Source: Tunturibacter psychrotolerans (GTDB lineage Bacteria; Acidobacteriota; Terriglobia; Terriglobales; Acidobacteriaceae). Taken from it: DNA of 64,000 bases. The stretch is taken from the NCBI RefSeq assembly GCF_040359615.1, contig NZ_CP132942.1, forward strand, positions 1,364,001 to 1,428,000, given 5' to 3'. Under the pieces are notes generated by a model, which was not told the DNA's origin, searched no databases, and was given only the letters and a program-made list of their open reading frames with translations. Shown in pieces: positions 27,021 through 34,365 of the stretch (position 1 is the first letter of the stretch; the number at the start of each line of letters is the position of its first letter). Both the position numbers and the translations under genes were made by a program.

Positions 27021-28286
27021 ATGAGGCCGGAGACGCAGAAGATTCAACCGCTTTACGGGAGTGCCTTTCACTGTATCGGGACTGAGTGCGAGGACTCCTG
27101 TTGTCATGGCATGAGCGTTCTCGTGGACAAGAAGACGTATGAGGGGTATCAGGCGTTTCCGGAGGAGAAGCTGGGTGCTCTGGTGAAGCAGTATGTTTCG
27201 ATTCTTCCTGTCGGAGCGACGGAGTCTCTTTACGCGAAGATTCAGCCGGATGCTTCGGGGCGCTGCCCGTTTCTTTCGGCGGAGCGGCTCTGTGGGGTGC
27301 AGAAGGAGTATGGTTCGGAGCTGCTGTCTGCTACTTGTTCCACTTATCCTCGTGCGTTGAGCAGTGTGGAGGATGAGCTTGAGGTTTCGCTCTACCTGTC
27401 TTGTCCGCAGGCGGCGCGGCAGCTGTTGCTCGATGCCGACTCGACGCGGGCAGTGGGAGATGCTAGTTCGGGTCACTTTCGAATGGATCAGTTTTCGCGG
27501 CTGACGAGTGGGGATGGGCCGATTCATAAACCGACGCGCTTCTTCTGGGAGGTTCGCGATCTGGTAGTGGCTATGATTCAGGATCGTGGGCGTCCGCTGT
27601 GGCAGCGGGTGTTTTTGCTGGGGATGCTGTCGAAGCGTCTGAACGAATTAGTGAGTGCGCAGGAAGATGATGCGATGCCGGAGATTCTGAGCAGCTATTG
27701 GGAGATTGTGAAATCGGGTGCGCTGCGCGACAAACTGGAGAAGGTGCCGGCGCAGCCTGCGGTGCAGCTCGATGTGGTGCTTCGGCTGATCGACCAGCGA
27801 ATTCGTGCGGGCTCTTGTGGCCAACGTTTCCTGGAGTGCTTCGACGAGTTTTTGCAGGGCATCGGATATTCTGCGGGGTCGACTTCGGCAAGCGATGCGC
27901 TCCATTACGTGGAGGCGGAGCGAAAGTATTGCGCGCCGTTCTTTGCGACGCATCCTCATGTTCTGGAGAACTATCTGCTGAACTATGTCTACAGGACGCT
28001 GTTCCCGTTTGGCCGTGAGGCTAGCGCTCATATAACTCCGCAGGGAATTTTTGACGAGTACATGTTGATGGTGACCCAGTATGCGCTGGTCTACGGTCTG
28101 CTGGTCGGGATGGCGGGTCATGCGCGAGAGGCGTTTGGAGAGGAGCATGTTGTCAGGCTGGTGCAGTCGTTTTCGAAGACGGTGGAGCATAGCCCGAGTT
28201 ATCTAAAGGAGATCAATCAATTGATTGCGAGCAGAGGGTTGGGAGATCCCGAGGGGATTGCGACTCTGTTGAGGTTTCCTGTCTGA
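27021..28286 (+). CDS. FliB-like lysine N-methylase
   Basis: A 421-residue protein from ATG 27021, preceded by an ideal GAGGAGG. A cysteine cluster CIGTECEDSCCHGMSV (about 17-32), then CPFLSAERLCGVQ and CSTYPR, resembles the YkgJ/FliB family, which binds a metal or iron-sulfur site. FliB of Salmonella methylates lysines of flagellin. No flagellar gene occurs in the window, so the substrate may be another surface protein. The C-terminal half is helical with no recognised motif. Confidence 0.8.
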   Translation: MRPETQKIQPLYGSAFHCIGTECEDSCCHGMSVLVDKKTYEGYQAFPEEKLGALVKQYVSILPVGATESLYAKIQPDASGRCPFLSAERLCGVQKEYGSELLSATCSTYPRALSSVEDELEVSLYLSCPQAARQLLLDADSTRAVGDASSGHFRMDQFSRLTSGDGPIHKPTRFFWEVRDLVVAMIQDRGRPLWQRVFLLGMLSKRLNELVSAQEDDAMPEILSSYWEIVKSGALRDKLEKVPAQPAVQLDVVLRLIDQRIRAGSCGQRFLECFDEFLQGIGYSAGSTSASDALHYVEAERKYCAPFFATHPHVLENYLLNYVYRTLFPFGREASAHITPQGIFDEYMLMVTQYALVYGLLVGMAGHAREAFGEEHVVRLVQSFSKTVEHSPSYLKEINQLIASRGLGDPEGIATLLRFPV

Positions 28287-28417
28287 ATGATGCCGATCGA
28301 TTGTCTTTGGTGGTGAGTGGGGAAAGGAGGATTGGGTCCGGCGGAAGAGGGGCGATGGAGAGCGACGGGCTTTGACATCTAGGCTTACGTTCGGGCGCTG
28401 GTGTAGTCTGACCACGT

Positions 28418-29536
28418 ATGGGTTTTTCTTCTCGGATGCGGGTAGTGGCGGCGGTTTTGCTGGCGTTTGCGATGGTGGGTGCGTCGGCGATTTCGCTGGA
28501 GGGACAGACGGCGAAGGTGATGCTTGCGGAGCCTCCTGCTCCGTTGCTGCCGGAGTCGCTGCGTGAAGGGCCGGACCATGAAGCGGGTAACGGCGTTCCG
28601 TCATGGAGCGGAGCCGATGGTCCGGTGCTGATAGAGGATGGGCTTCGGCGGTATGAGCGGGGCGGCCCGCAGATTCCGACGGCTGGCGGTGCGGCATCGG
28701 CCGGCACGATTACGGTTTATCAGTTTGAGGATGCGACGGGAGCGGCCGCGGCGTATGACTACCTCTACAGGAGTGCGCCCTATGTCGTGCGGAGTGGCGT
28801 GTCTGTGGTGGCCGCGAATCTGAAGGGTAGTTCGGCTTCGGCTGAGGCGCTGTTGCGGACGGTGGAGACTGGGCTGCCGAAGGTGGGAGGGCCTAAGGGG
28901 ATGTCTCCGCTGCTGCCGACTTATCTGCCGACGAAGGGGTTGGAAAAAGGCTCGCAGCGTTATGCGCTTGGGCCGGTGGGTTACAAGGCGATGGGTGGGG
29001 TGTTGCCGCCGGAGATTGTTGGCTTCGATAAGGCTGCGGAGGTTGTGACGGCAAAGTATGAGGGGAAGGGCACGCTTACGATGCTGCTCTATCCGACGCC
29101 GCAGATTGCGGGCGACCACGGGCGGCAGATCGAGACGGAGATGAACCGGGAGGGTGGCGCGGCCGGAACTGTGAAGCTGAGGCGTGAGGGGCCGCTGGTG
29201 CTGCTGACGACCGGAGCCTGGAACGCGGCCGAGGCGCAGAGGTTGGTGGAGGGGATCCATCTGCGGAGCGAGGTGACGTGGAACAAGCCGGTGCCGCCGG
29301 AGTTCCATGCAGAGATCAGAAAGACTGTCAGCCTGCTGACCAGCATTCTAGTTTTCTGTGGACTGGGGGCTTTGGCCGCGGTAATTCTGGCATTGTTTCT
29401 GGGTGGCGGACGGGCTGCGATTAGGGTACTTCAGGGTAAGCCGGCGGCGACTGAGCCGGAGTTCCTTCGGATCGACCTGAGCGGAAGTGCGGCGCGGATT
29501 CAGACTGGGGATCCGAAGTCGACCACCCGGGGATGA
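28418..29536 (+). CDS. Exported, membrane-anchored protein (DUF6599-like)
   Basis: A 372-residue protein with a signal helix (about 7-27) and a strong transmembrane helix near residues 308-330 (LLTSILVFCGLGALAAVILALF) shown here only by its ends, so it is secreted and anchored by the C-terminus, leaving a short basic tail inside. The exterior part is beta-rich with two related blocks (about 90-200 and 200-290), including TITVYQFEDATGAAAAYDYL. It resembles proteins annotated DUF6599 in Acidobacteria; function unknown. Confidence 0.7.
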   Translation: MGFSSRMRVVAAVLLAFAMVGASAISLEGQTAKVMLAEPPAPLLPESLREGPDHEAGNGVPSWSGADGPVLIEDGLRRYERGGPQIPTAGGAASAGTITVYQFEDATGAAAAYDYLYRSAPYVVRSGVSVVAANLKGSSASAEALLRTVETGLPKVGGPKGMSPLLPTYLPTKGLEKGSQRYALGPVGYKAMGGVLPPEIVGFDKAAEVVTAKYEGKGTLTMLLYPTPQIAGDHGRQIETEMNREGGAAGTVKLRREGPLVLLTTGAWNAAEAQRLVEGIHLRSEVTWNKPVPPEFHAEIRKTVSLLTSILVFCGLGALAAVILALFLGGGRAAIRVLQGKPAATEPEFLRIDLSGSAARIQTGDPKSTTRG

Positions 29537-29724
29537 CGGAAGGCTGGTATATCTGCACTGATGATGGTGCATGGAATGGGCTAAGCGGCTGATAGGAATG
29601 CCGTTTGAGATTTTCCGGGCAGACCGAAAGCGAATGTAAGGCGAACATTAGATGTGGTGTTGTCAGGTTAGTAACCCCCGTAACCGTCTGTTTAACAAGG
29701 ACTTACAGTAGATGAGTTTTGGCC

Positions 29725-29753
29725 TTGACACGTCATATCGCCAAACTTAGTAT
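29725..29753 (+). promoter_or_regulatory. Strong sigma-70-type promoter of the small RNA
   Basis: TTGACA (29725-29730) and TAGTAT (29748-29753) are separated by exactly 17 bases, in a region with no gene on either strand. Predicted start is near 29760. Confidence 0.65.
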
Positions 29754-29759
29754 TTCGCC

Positions 29760-29842
29760 AGAAAGTTCTGATGGCTTTGCCTCCGTTGGAACTATTCTCC
29801 CTAAAGAAGAGGCCACCTCGTTGCCGGGTGGCCTCTTCGCTT
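29760..29842 (+). ncRNA. Candidate small regulatory RNA
   Basis: About 83 nt from the predicted start to a 12-bp perfect terminator stem (GAAGAGGCCACC at 29806-29817, GGTGGCCTCTTC at 29827-29838), followed by CTTTTC. Inside lie a small hairpin (CAGA-AAGT-TCTG) and two pyrimidine patches complementary to ribosome sites (CCTCC at 29780-29784 and CTCCCT at 29797-29802), typical of RNAs that block translation. No ORF with a plausible ribosome site is present. The gap 29537-30008 otherwise shows nothing. Confidence 0.6.
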
Positions 29843-30008
29843 TTCTGGAAGGTGTTTTCGGGGTGATTTTTTAAGGGTGGGAAGGTTACCAAAGTGGGAG
29901 AGAAGCCGACGAAGACGGCAGGCGTTCGAGGTGCTGTCTCAGGGCTGAGAGCGTCGTTGTCGATGCAGAGAGCGGGGAACCGAGGGCTCTTCGAAGGAAG
30001 AGGAGTTC

Positions 30009-30143
30009 ATGTCTCAGGGTCTGCATCTGATATTTCAAATAGCGATCGCTTTGCTTGCACTCGCCATGCTGATGTGGTCAACCGGTACGGAAGAACGAAT
30101 GGATTGCGGGAAGGGAGACTATGACCGGATTGATGCGCCGTGA
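30009..30143 (+). CDS. 44-residue single-helix membrane protein candidate
   Basis: ATG 30009 has GAGGAG at five-base spacing. The product is MSQGLHL, then one hydrophobic helix (about residues 7-24, IFQIAIALLALAMLM), then a short acidic tail ending RIDAP. Such one-helix peptides are often real regulators of membrane complexes, but length alone makes chance possible. It follows the small-RNA terminator by 166 bases and is convergent with the GNAT gene. Confidence 0.5.
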   Translation: MSQGLHLIFQIAIALLALAMLMWSTGTEERMDCGKGDYDRIDAP

Positions 30144-30208
30144 CCTTTGGAGCGAGCCGCGTGTTGTGTGTTTGATTTTGAGATATCGAGACTTGTGACG
30201 ACGTGTCT

Positions 30209-30700
30209 CTACGGAGTGGGGAAGGATAGTTCCATCGAGACGTCTGCACGGGCATAGGGGGAAGGCATTACGCGGTCGGGCGGAAGCCGCCGGAAGCCGA
30301 CTGCTTCGTAGAGGTGAATCGCAGGGGTGAGCTTGTGGTTGGTCTCGAGATAGAGGCGAGTTGCGCCCGAAATCCTTGCTTCGGCGACGACCTTTTCGAG
30401 GAGGCGGCGACCGATTCCTGAGCCCTGACAGGATTGCGTCACGGCCATCTTGGCAACTTCGAACTCTCCGGGTTGCATGGCGACGAGAGCGCAACATCCG
30501 ACAGCCTCGCCGTTTTGAATAGCGAAGAAGATTCTGCCGCCGCGATCGAGAATAGTCGCCTGGGGGTTCGAGAGGGAGTAGATGTCCTTCGGCTCGAGAA
30601 CGAACTCGCGGGTGATCCACTCTTCGTTGAGGAGGCGGAAGGCGGTCTCGTCCCCTGGTTCAAATTCGCGGATTTTGAAGTCCAGAGCAGTGTTGTTCAC
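30209..30700 (-). CDS. GNAT-family N-acetyltransferase
   Basis: A 163-residue protein from GTG 30700, supported by GGAGGAGG eight bases upstream. The acetyl-CoA loop reads QSCQGSGIGRRLLEKVV (Q-x-x-G-x-G/x), preceded by strand FEVAKMAVT and followed by LYLETNHKLTPAIHLYEAVGF, which carries the N-x-x-A...Y..GF pattern of motif B. It is close to the MarR-associated/ribosomal-type GNATs, but the substrate is unknown. It diverges from the LysR gene, whose product may control it, as LysR proteins often regulate the gene opposite. Confidence 0.85.
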   Translation of the reverse strand: MNNTALDFKIREFEPGDETAFRLLNEEWITREFVLEPKDIYSLSNPQATILDRGGRIFFAIQNGEAVGCCALVAMQPGEFEVAKMAVTQSCQGSGIGRRLLEKVVAEARISGATRLYLETNHKLTPAIHLYEAVGFRRLPPDRVMPSPYARADVSMELSFPTP

Positions 30701-30873
30701 GGGGCCTCCTCCAACGGTTCTGTTGTACGACTTACCGGGCGTGGCAACTAGAGCACGGTGTGGAACGTGGGTTGTCCGTAAAGGGAACGAACAATGCCTC
30801 CCTGAAGTCAACGGTACGAGGAGTCTGGCAGGATGTCCAATAGGTGAAACGTCGCAATCTATATCATTGGCGT

Positions 30874-31767
30874 ATGAGTGAACAGATCGAGCTGCGACAT
30901 CTGCGCTACTTCCTGGCGGTTGCAGAGACGCTTCATTTCAGCAGGGCGGCCAGGCGGTTGGGGATGGCTCAGCCTCCACTGAGCCAACAGATCAAACGGC
31001 TGGAACAGTTGCTTGGACACGCGCTGTTTGAACGGACGACGCGTGGAGTGAAGCTGACACCTGCCGGACAGCTGCTTGCGAGACGAGCGCGAAGCACGAT
31101 GGAGAAAGTGGGCGAAGATCTCGCACAGGTCCGCAGACTTGGGCGCGGCGAAGAGGGGACGCTGACCGTTGGGTTCAGCGGTTCGGTGATGTTTACGGAG
31201 TTGCCTGCCGCGATTCAGAGCTTTCGGCGCCGTTATCCGAAGGTGGAACTGCGTCTGCGTGAGCTTGTGACCTCTGCACAGATCGCGGCGTTGCTCAATG
31301 GGCAGATTGATCTTGCGTTTCTGCGGGATGGAGATCCGACTGAGGGGATTCGTATTACAACGCTGTTGAAAGAAAAGTATGTGGCTGTGCTGCCAGAGGC
31401 GCACTCGTTGGCACGGCGAAGAACTCTAAGCATCAAGGCGTTGGCAGGGGAGCCGTTCGTCATGTTTGCGCGGCGAATGGGGCCGCTTGCCTACGATCGG
31501 ACCATTGCGTGTTGCGAGCGGGGAGGTTTTAGCCCAAACATCGTTCAGGATGCGCCGCAATGGCTGACGCTGGTGCGGTTGGTGGCGGCAGGGCTTGGTG
31601 TGTCGCTGGCGCCGGCTTGCGTTGCGAGGGTTGCGATGCCAGGTGCCGTGTATCGGGAGGTGAAGACTGCATGCCGGACCTCGATTGATCTGGGGGTCAA
31701 AGTGGGAGCGGAGGGCGTGCTTGCCAAAAATTTTATCGAGATTGCGAATCGACACCTTGCCGATTGA
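30874..31767 (+). CDS. LysR-family transcriptional regulator
   Basis: A 297-residue regulator with an N-terminal winged helix (ELRHLRYFLAVAETLHFSRA, then MAQPPLSQQIKRLEQLLG; about 5-62) and a periplasmic-binding-like effector domain (about 90-290). The linker helix is intact. The closest style is the BenM/CatR-like group that senses aromatic acids, but that is a weak inference. ATG 30874 gives the standard N-terminus; the frame is open to a GTG at 30844. Confidence 0.9.
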   Translation: MSEQIELRHLRYFLAVAETLHFSRAARRLGMAQPPLSQQIKRLEQLLGHALFERTTRGVKLTPAGQLLARRARSTMEKVGEDLAQVRRLGRGEEGTLTVGFSGSVMFTELPAAIQSFRRRYPKVELRLRELVTSAQIAALLNGQIDLAFLRDGDPTEGIRITTLLKEKYVAVLPEAHSLARRRTLSIKALAGEPFVMFARRMGPLAYDRTIACCERGGFSPNIVQDAPQWLTLVRLVAAGLGVSLAPACVARVAMPGAVYREVKTACRTSIDLGVKVGAEGVLAKNFIEIANRHLAD

Positions 31768-31808
31768 TCCTCGATGGGTGGGGCGGAGTATCAGGTCGAA
31801 TAGAAGAT

Positions 31809-31837
31809 TTGGCGGATGGCCACGAAGCCGATAGAAT
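31809..31837 (+). promoter_or_regulatory. Promoter of tRNA-Thr
   Basis: TTGGCG (31809-31814) and TAGAAT (31832-31837) spaced by 17 bases, 10 bases before the tRNA 5' end. Confidence 0.6.
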
Positions 31838-31847
31838 AGACAGACAG

Positions 31848-31923
<76 letters not shown>

Positions 31924-32135
31924 TATCTTTCCTCCTCAAATCACGCATATAACCCTCGAACAAATATTACTTACGAAGGCCATGCACTGGTGGGTGCAGC
32001 CGTCTAAACTCGACCATCTTCGTCTAATCTTCGTGCCGGGGTACAGTTCGGGAACAGTGCTTAGAGAAGATTCCAGACCTTGTTGCTAGCTGCACCAGCC
32101 TGCTTTGTCGGGAGATCGGCGCAGGCATACTACTG

Positions 32136-33170
32136 CTAGTCCAGAAAGTAAGTTCGAAAGGATTGCCTCAACCGGTGCTCTTCCCATGAATCCTTCGCGA
32201 GAGACTGCAGCGTCTTGGTTGCTTCCTTCGTTGCGAGATCAAACTCTCGCACTGAATAAGCCTGAGCCTCAGATGGTTCTCGATTAACACGGTAGTACCG
32301 GTCCTTAAGCAGGGTGCGGCACTGTGCTTCGGCAAGTACTTCCTGCGCAGATAGAGTCGACTGGAAGAGTTCTCTTCTCAAGATCCACGAGATTGCAGAC
32401 GGACTGCCGGGCGTGTCCAAAGCTGCACCTTTGCTCCGCGAGGCTGTTCCCATTCCGAGGACGTAAAGATTCCGCAGGGGCCAACCGAGAGTTCCACACG
32501 CTTCGCTGACGGCAAGAACCTCTGGGGCGTTTGCGATGACGCCGCCGTCAATCAGAGTCTGATCATTGACCTTCTGAGGCGGGAAATACGTGGGAGCAGC
32601 GGCGCTCGAAAGAACCGCTTCGAGAACAGTCGCATCGGTTGCAGCGGCTCCAGCCAGGCCTTTGGAGCGGAAGATGTAAGGAGCACCCGTCGTGTAATTT
32701 ACCGCGACCACTGCAAGAGGCTTCGCCACTGCCTTCAATGAGAGCTGGGCATTCGAGCGTCCAATCGTGTCAACAATCGCGTCTTCGAGAATTTTCGGAG
32801 AGTAGGGCGCGGTGAAAAAGGTCTTCTTCGTCCAGGTAATCATGCGCCTACGGTCAAAGATCTTTGGGCCATGCTTGATGATTTTGCGGGCGATGATCGA
32901 GGCCGGAATCTCAAAAGCGAGAGAGACGCCAAGAAGCGCGCCAATCGAGGTGCCAGCGATTAGGTCGAATTTGCTCGAGAGGCTGCATCCGAAGTGCTTC
33001 TCAACATGCTCGAAGAAAGTGGCGCCATAAAGTCCCCGGTATCCTCCGCCGCTAAGGGCGAGAACCTGGATTCGTTTCGGCTTGCGAGGCTTCGGCGCCT
33101 TACCCCTGGGCAGATCCAGGTCGATTGCCGACACCACGGCTTGAGGATCTTCCTCAAGGTTGTTCGTCAT
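32136..33170 (-). CDS. Patatin-like phospholipase in a toxin-antitoxin-like operon
   Basis: A 344-residue lipase of the patatin type. GGGYRG at residues 41-46 forms the oxyanion loop, GTSIG at 73-77 supplies nucleophile Ser75, and DGG at 208-210 supplies the catalytic Asp208, so all active-site elements are intact. No signal peptide or helix, so it acts in the cytoplasm on the inner membrane. It resembles the CapV/CBASS effector class, but no cyclase gene is nearby. Its start overlaps the PIN-like gene by 17 bases, implying translational coupling. A membrane-damaging effector role is inferred from context. Confidence 0.85.
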   Translation of the reverse strand: MTNNLEEDPQAVVSAIDLDLPRGKAPKPRKPKRIQVLALSGGGYRGLYGATFFEHVEKHFGCSLSSKFDLIAGTSIGALLGVSLAFEIPASIIARKIIKHGPKIFDRRRMITWTKKTFFTAPYSPKILEDAIVDTIGRSNAQLSLKAVAKPLAVVAVNYTTGAPYIFRSKGLAGAAATDATVLEAVLSSAAAPTYFPPQKVNDQTLIDGGVIANAPEVLAVSEACGTLGWPLRNLYVLGMGTASRSKGAALDTPGSPSAISWILRRELFQSTLSAQEVLAEAQCRTLLKDRYYRVNREPSEAQAYSVREFDLATKEATKTLQSLAKDSWEEHRLRQSFRTYFLD

Positions 33171-33642
33171 GGCCTACTTCGGAGGGATCTTCGAGATCCA
33201 GATTCAGCTCGCGATGCGCGTCCTGGCGTCGATCGACCAGGACAAAGGGCCGGCCCTCGATTCCTTCAAGCGCTGTCGCGAGGACCAGCTTCTCATGGAA
33301 GGTGTACTTGTGCGTCACTCCGGCGTCATCGTTATAGGTCAAGGGTTGGGGAAGGATCTTGCCCCATCGGTCGGCGATCTCCTTGGTCACGGGAGCGATG
33401 AGCTTGCGATCAACAAATCGCTGGACGATGGTCTCTACGTTCTCTCGAAGTTGCTGGATATATCCGGAAGCAGGTGCCTTGTCTAACGCACTAAGGAGAA
33501 TCATCGGACTCACGGCACTTATGTAGATATCCGTCATGTCGATTCCACGTTCTTCCGCGGATTCCATCCAACGTTCTGCAGGCAGATCGGCATGCTTTGC
33601 AATATCCAGCAGGCACTGAACTCCCAAAAGGTAGCGGCGCAT
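33154..33642 (-). CDS. PIN-like (VapC-type) protein with degenerate active site
   Basis: A 162-residue protein whose layout matches FitB/VapC-type PIN toxins: YLLGVQCLLDIAK where VapC has YLLDTN-type, DIYISAVSPMILLSAL where VapC has ..S..T..EL, LIAPVTKEIADRWG, then EKLVLATALEG where VapC has D..IAATAL. The first Asp is replaced by Gly, the middle Glu by Ile and the third Asp by Glu, so metal-dependent RNase activity is doubtful. It starts three bases after the antitoxin-like stop. It may act as an adaptor or sensor for the phospholipase rather than as a nuclease. Fold call is by alignment in my head. Confidence 0.6.
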   Translation of the reverse strand: MRRYLLGVQCLLDIAKHADLPAERWMESAEERGIDMTDIYISAVSPMILLSALDKAPASGYIQQLRENVETIVQRFVDRKLIAPVTKEIADRWGKILPQPLTYNDDAGVTHKYTFHEKLVLATALEGIEGRPFVLVDRRQDAHRELNLDLEDPSEVGHDEQP

Positions 33643-33645
33643 GAC

Positions 33646-34074
33646 CTAGAGGGACAGATCCGCAAGCTCTTCGTCGTTATGACCGTGGGTTATCGAATCA
33701 AAGTCAACATTGAGTTTTGACAGAGCAGGAATCGAATGGAGCCCCATGAGAATCTCGGAAGGCGAAGTCCTCTCGACCTGTAACTCCACCGATCTTTGAA
33801 TCAGTGACATGAAAAACCGATTGAAGTTTTCAAGAGAGATCATCACGGTAGTCCCTTGTTCGTCCTTCACTTCGCCGCGATTGGCGACTAAAGCTACCGA
33901 TCCTGCGTGAACACGATGGCGTAGCTGAGGAAACACTTCACGCATTTTGCCTACGCCGAGCACTTCTATTGGAAGATCGTCCAAGCCCGCCAGTAGACGC
34001 ATTGCGTGCCTGCGAAGAACCGGGTCTTGAACCAAATTTGAAGTGCGTTCCAGTTTCCCAAGGAGTGTGTCCAT
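33646..34074 (-). CDS. Phd/YefM-like antitoxin, DNA-binding candidate
   Basis: A 142-residue protein with a central Phd-like core of about 45 residues (about 43-88): MREVFPQLRHRVHAGSVALVANRGE...TTVMISLENFNRFF, where A/V-A-N-R-G-E and the ISLEN/SLEDY segment are the family hallmarks. Flanked by a 40-residue N-terminal helix region and a 50-residue acidic tail that would bind the partner. First gene of the three-gene operon, immediately downstream of a palindromic operator, consistent with autoregulation. The ribosome site is poor. Confidence 0.6.
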   Translation of the reverse strand: MDTLLGKLERTSNLVQDPVLRRHAMRLLAGLDDLPIEVLGVGKMREVFPQLRHRVHAGSVALVANRGEVKDEQGTTVMISLENFNRFFMSLIQRSVELQVERTSPSEILMGLHSIPALSKLNVDFDSITHGHNDEELADLSL

Positions 34075-34109
34075 CTTCGAAGATCCTCACGATTTCAATC
34101 GTATCCCAT

Positions 34110-34143
34110 ATCGTGTACATAATCAAGTGATCTTGTACATGAT
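34110..34143. promoter_or_regulatory. Four-part palindromic operator of the antitoxin operon
   Basis: Dyad symmetry of the form ATC-n-TGTACA-nn-ATCA-nn-TGAT-nn-TGTACA-n-GAT. The two TGTACA cores (34114-34119 and 34134-34139) are exactly 20 bases apart, two helical turns, so two dimers could bind one face. It lies 36 bases upstream of the antitoxin-like start. Confidence 0.65.
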
Positions 34144-34317
34144 GCTATAGACGAAAAGCTGTCGGCTAAATTTTTTTGGAATGAATAAATAGCGGAAAAA
34201 AACGAAGACGAGACGCTCAGTGAGAGATCGGATGGCAGTCCGGCTTTAACAATGGCTAAACGGCTTTTCGGAAACCAGCTGGGCAGGATATCGGTTAAGA
34301 AACCGGCCCTGTCGAAT

Positions 34318-34350
34318 GTGAGGAGGCAGCAGCGAGGACTACCTCCTCAC
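34318..34350. other. Stable hairpin downstream of the PNGase A-like gene
   Basis: A 9-bp perfect stem, GTGAGGAGG (34318-34326) with CCTCCTCAC (34342-34350) and a 15-nt loop, 16 bases past the minus-strand stop. No T run follows, so it could be a processing or stability element rather than a classical terminator. Bases 34144-34317 hold nothing I recognise. Confidence 0.5.
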
Positions 34351-34365
34351 GTCGCGACGTGCGGT

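Noticed and set aside
32136..33170. CBASS system based on the patatin-like protein
   Set aside because: No cyclic-nucleotide synthase, Cap2 or Cap3 genes are present; the partners are antitoxin- and PIN-like instead.
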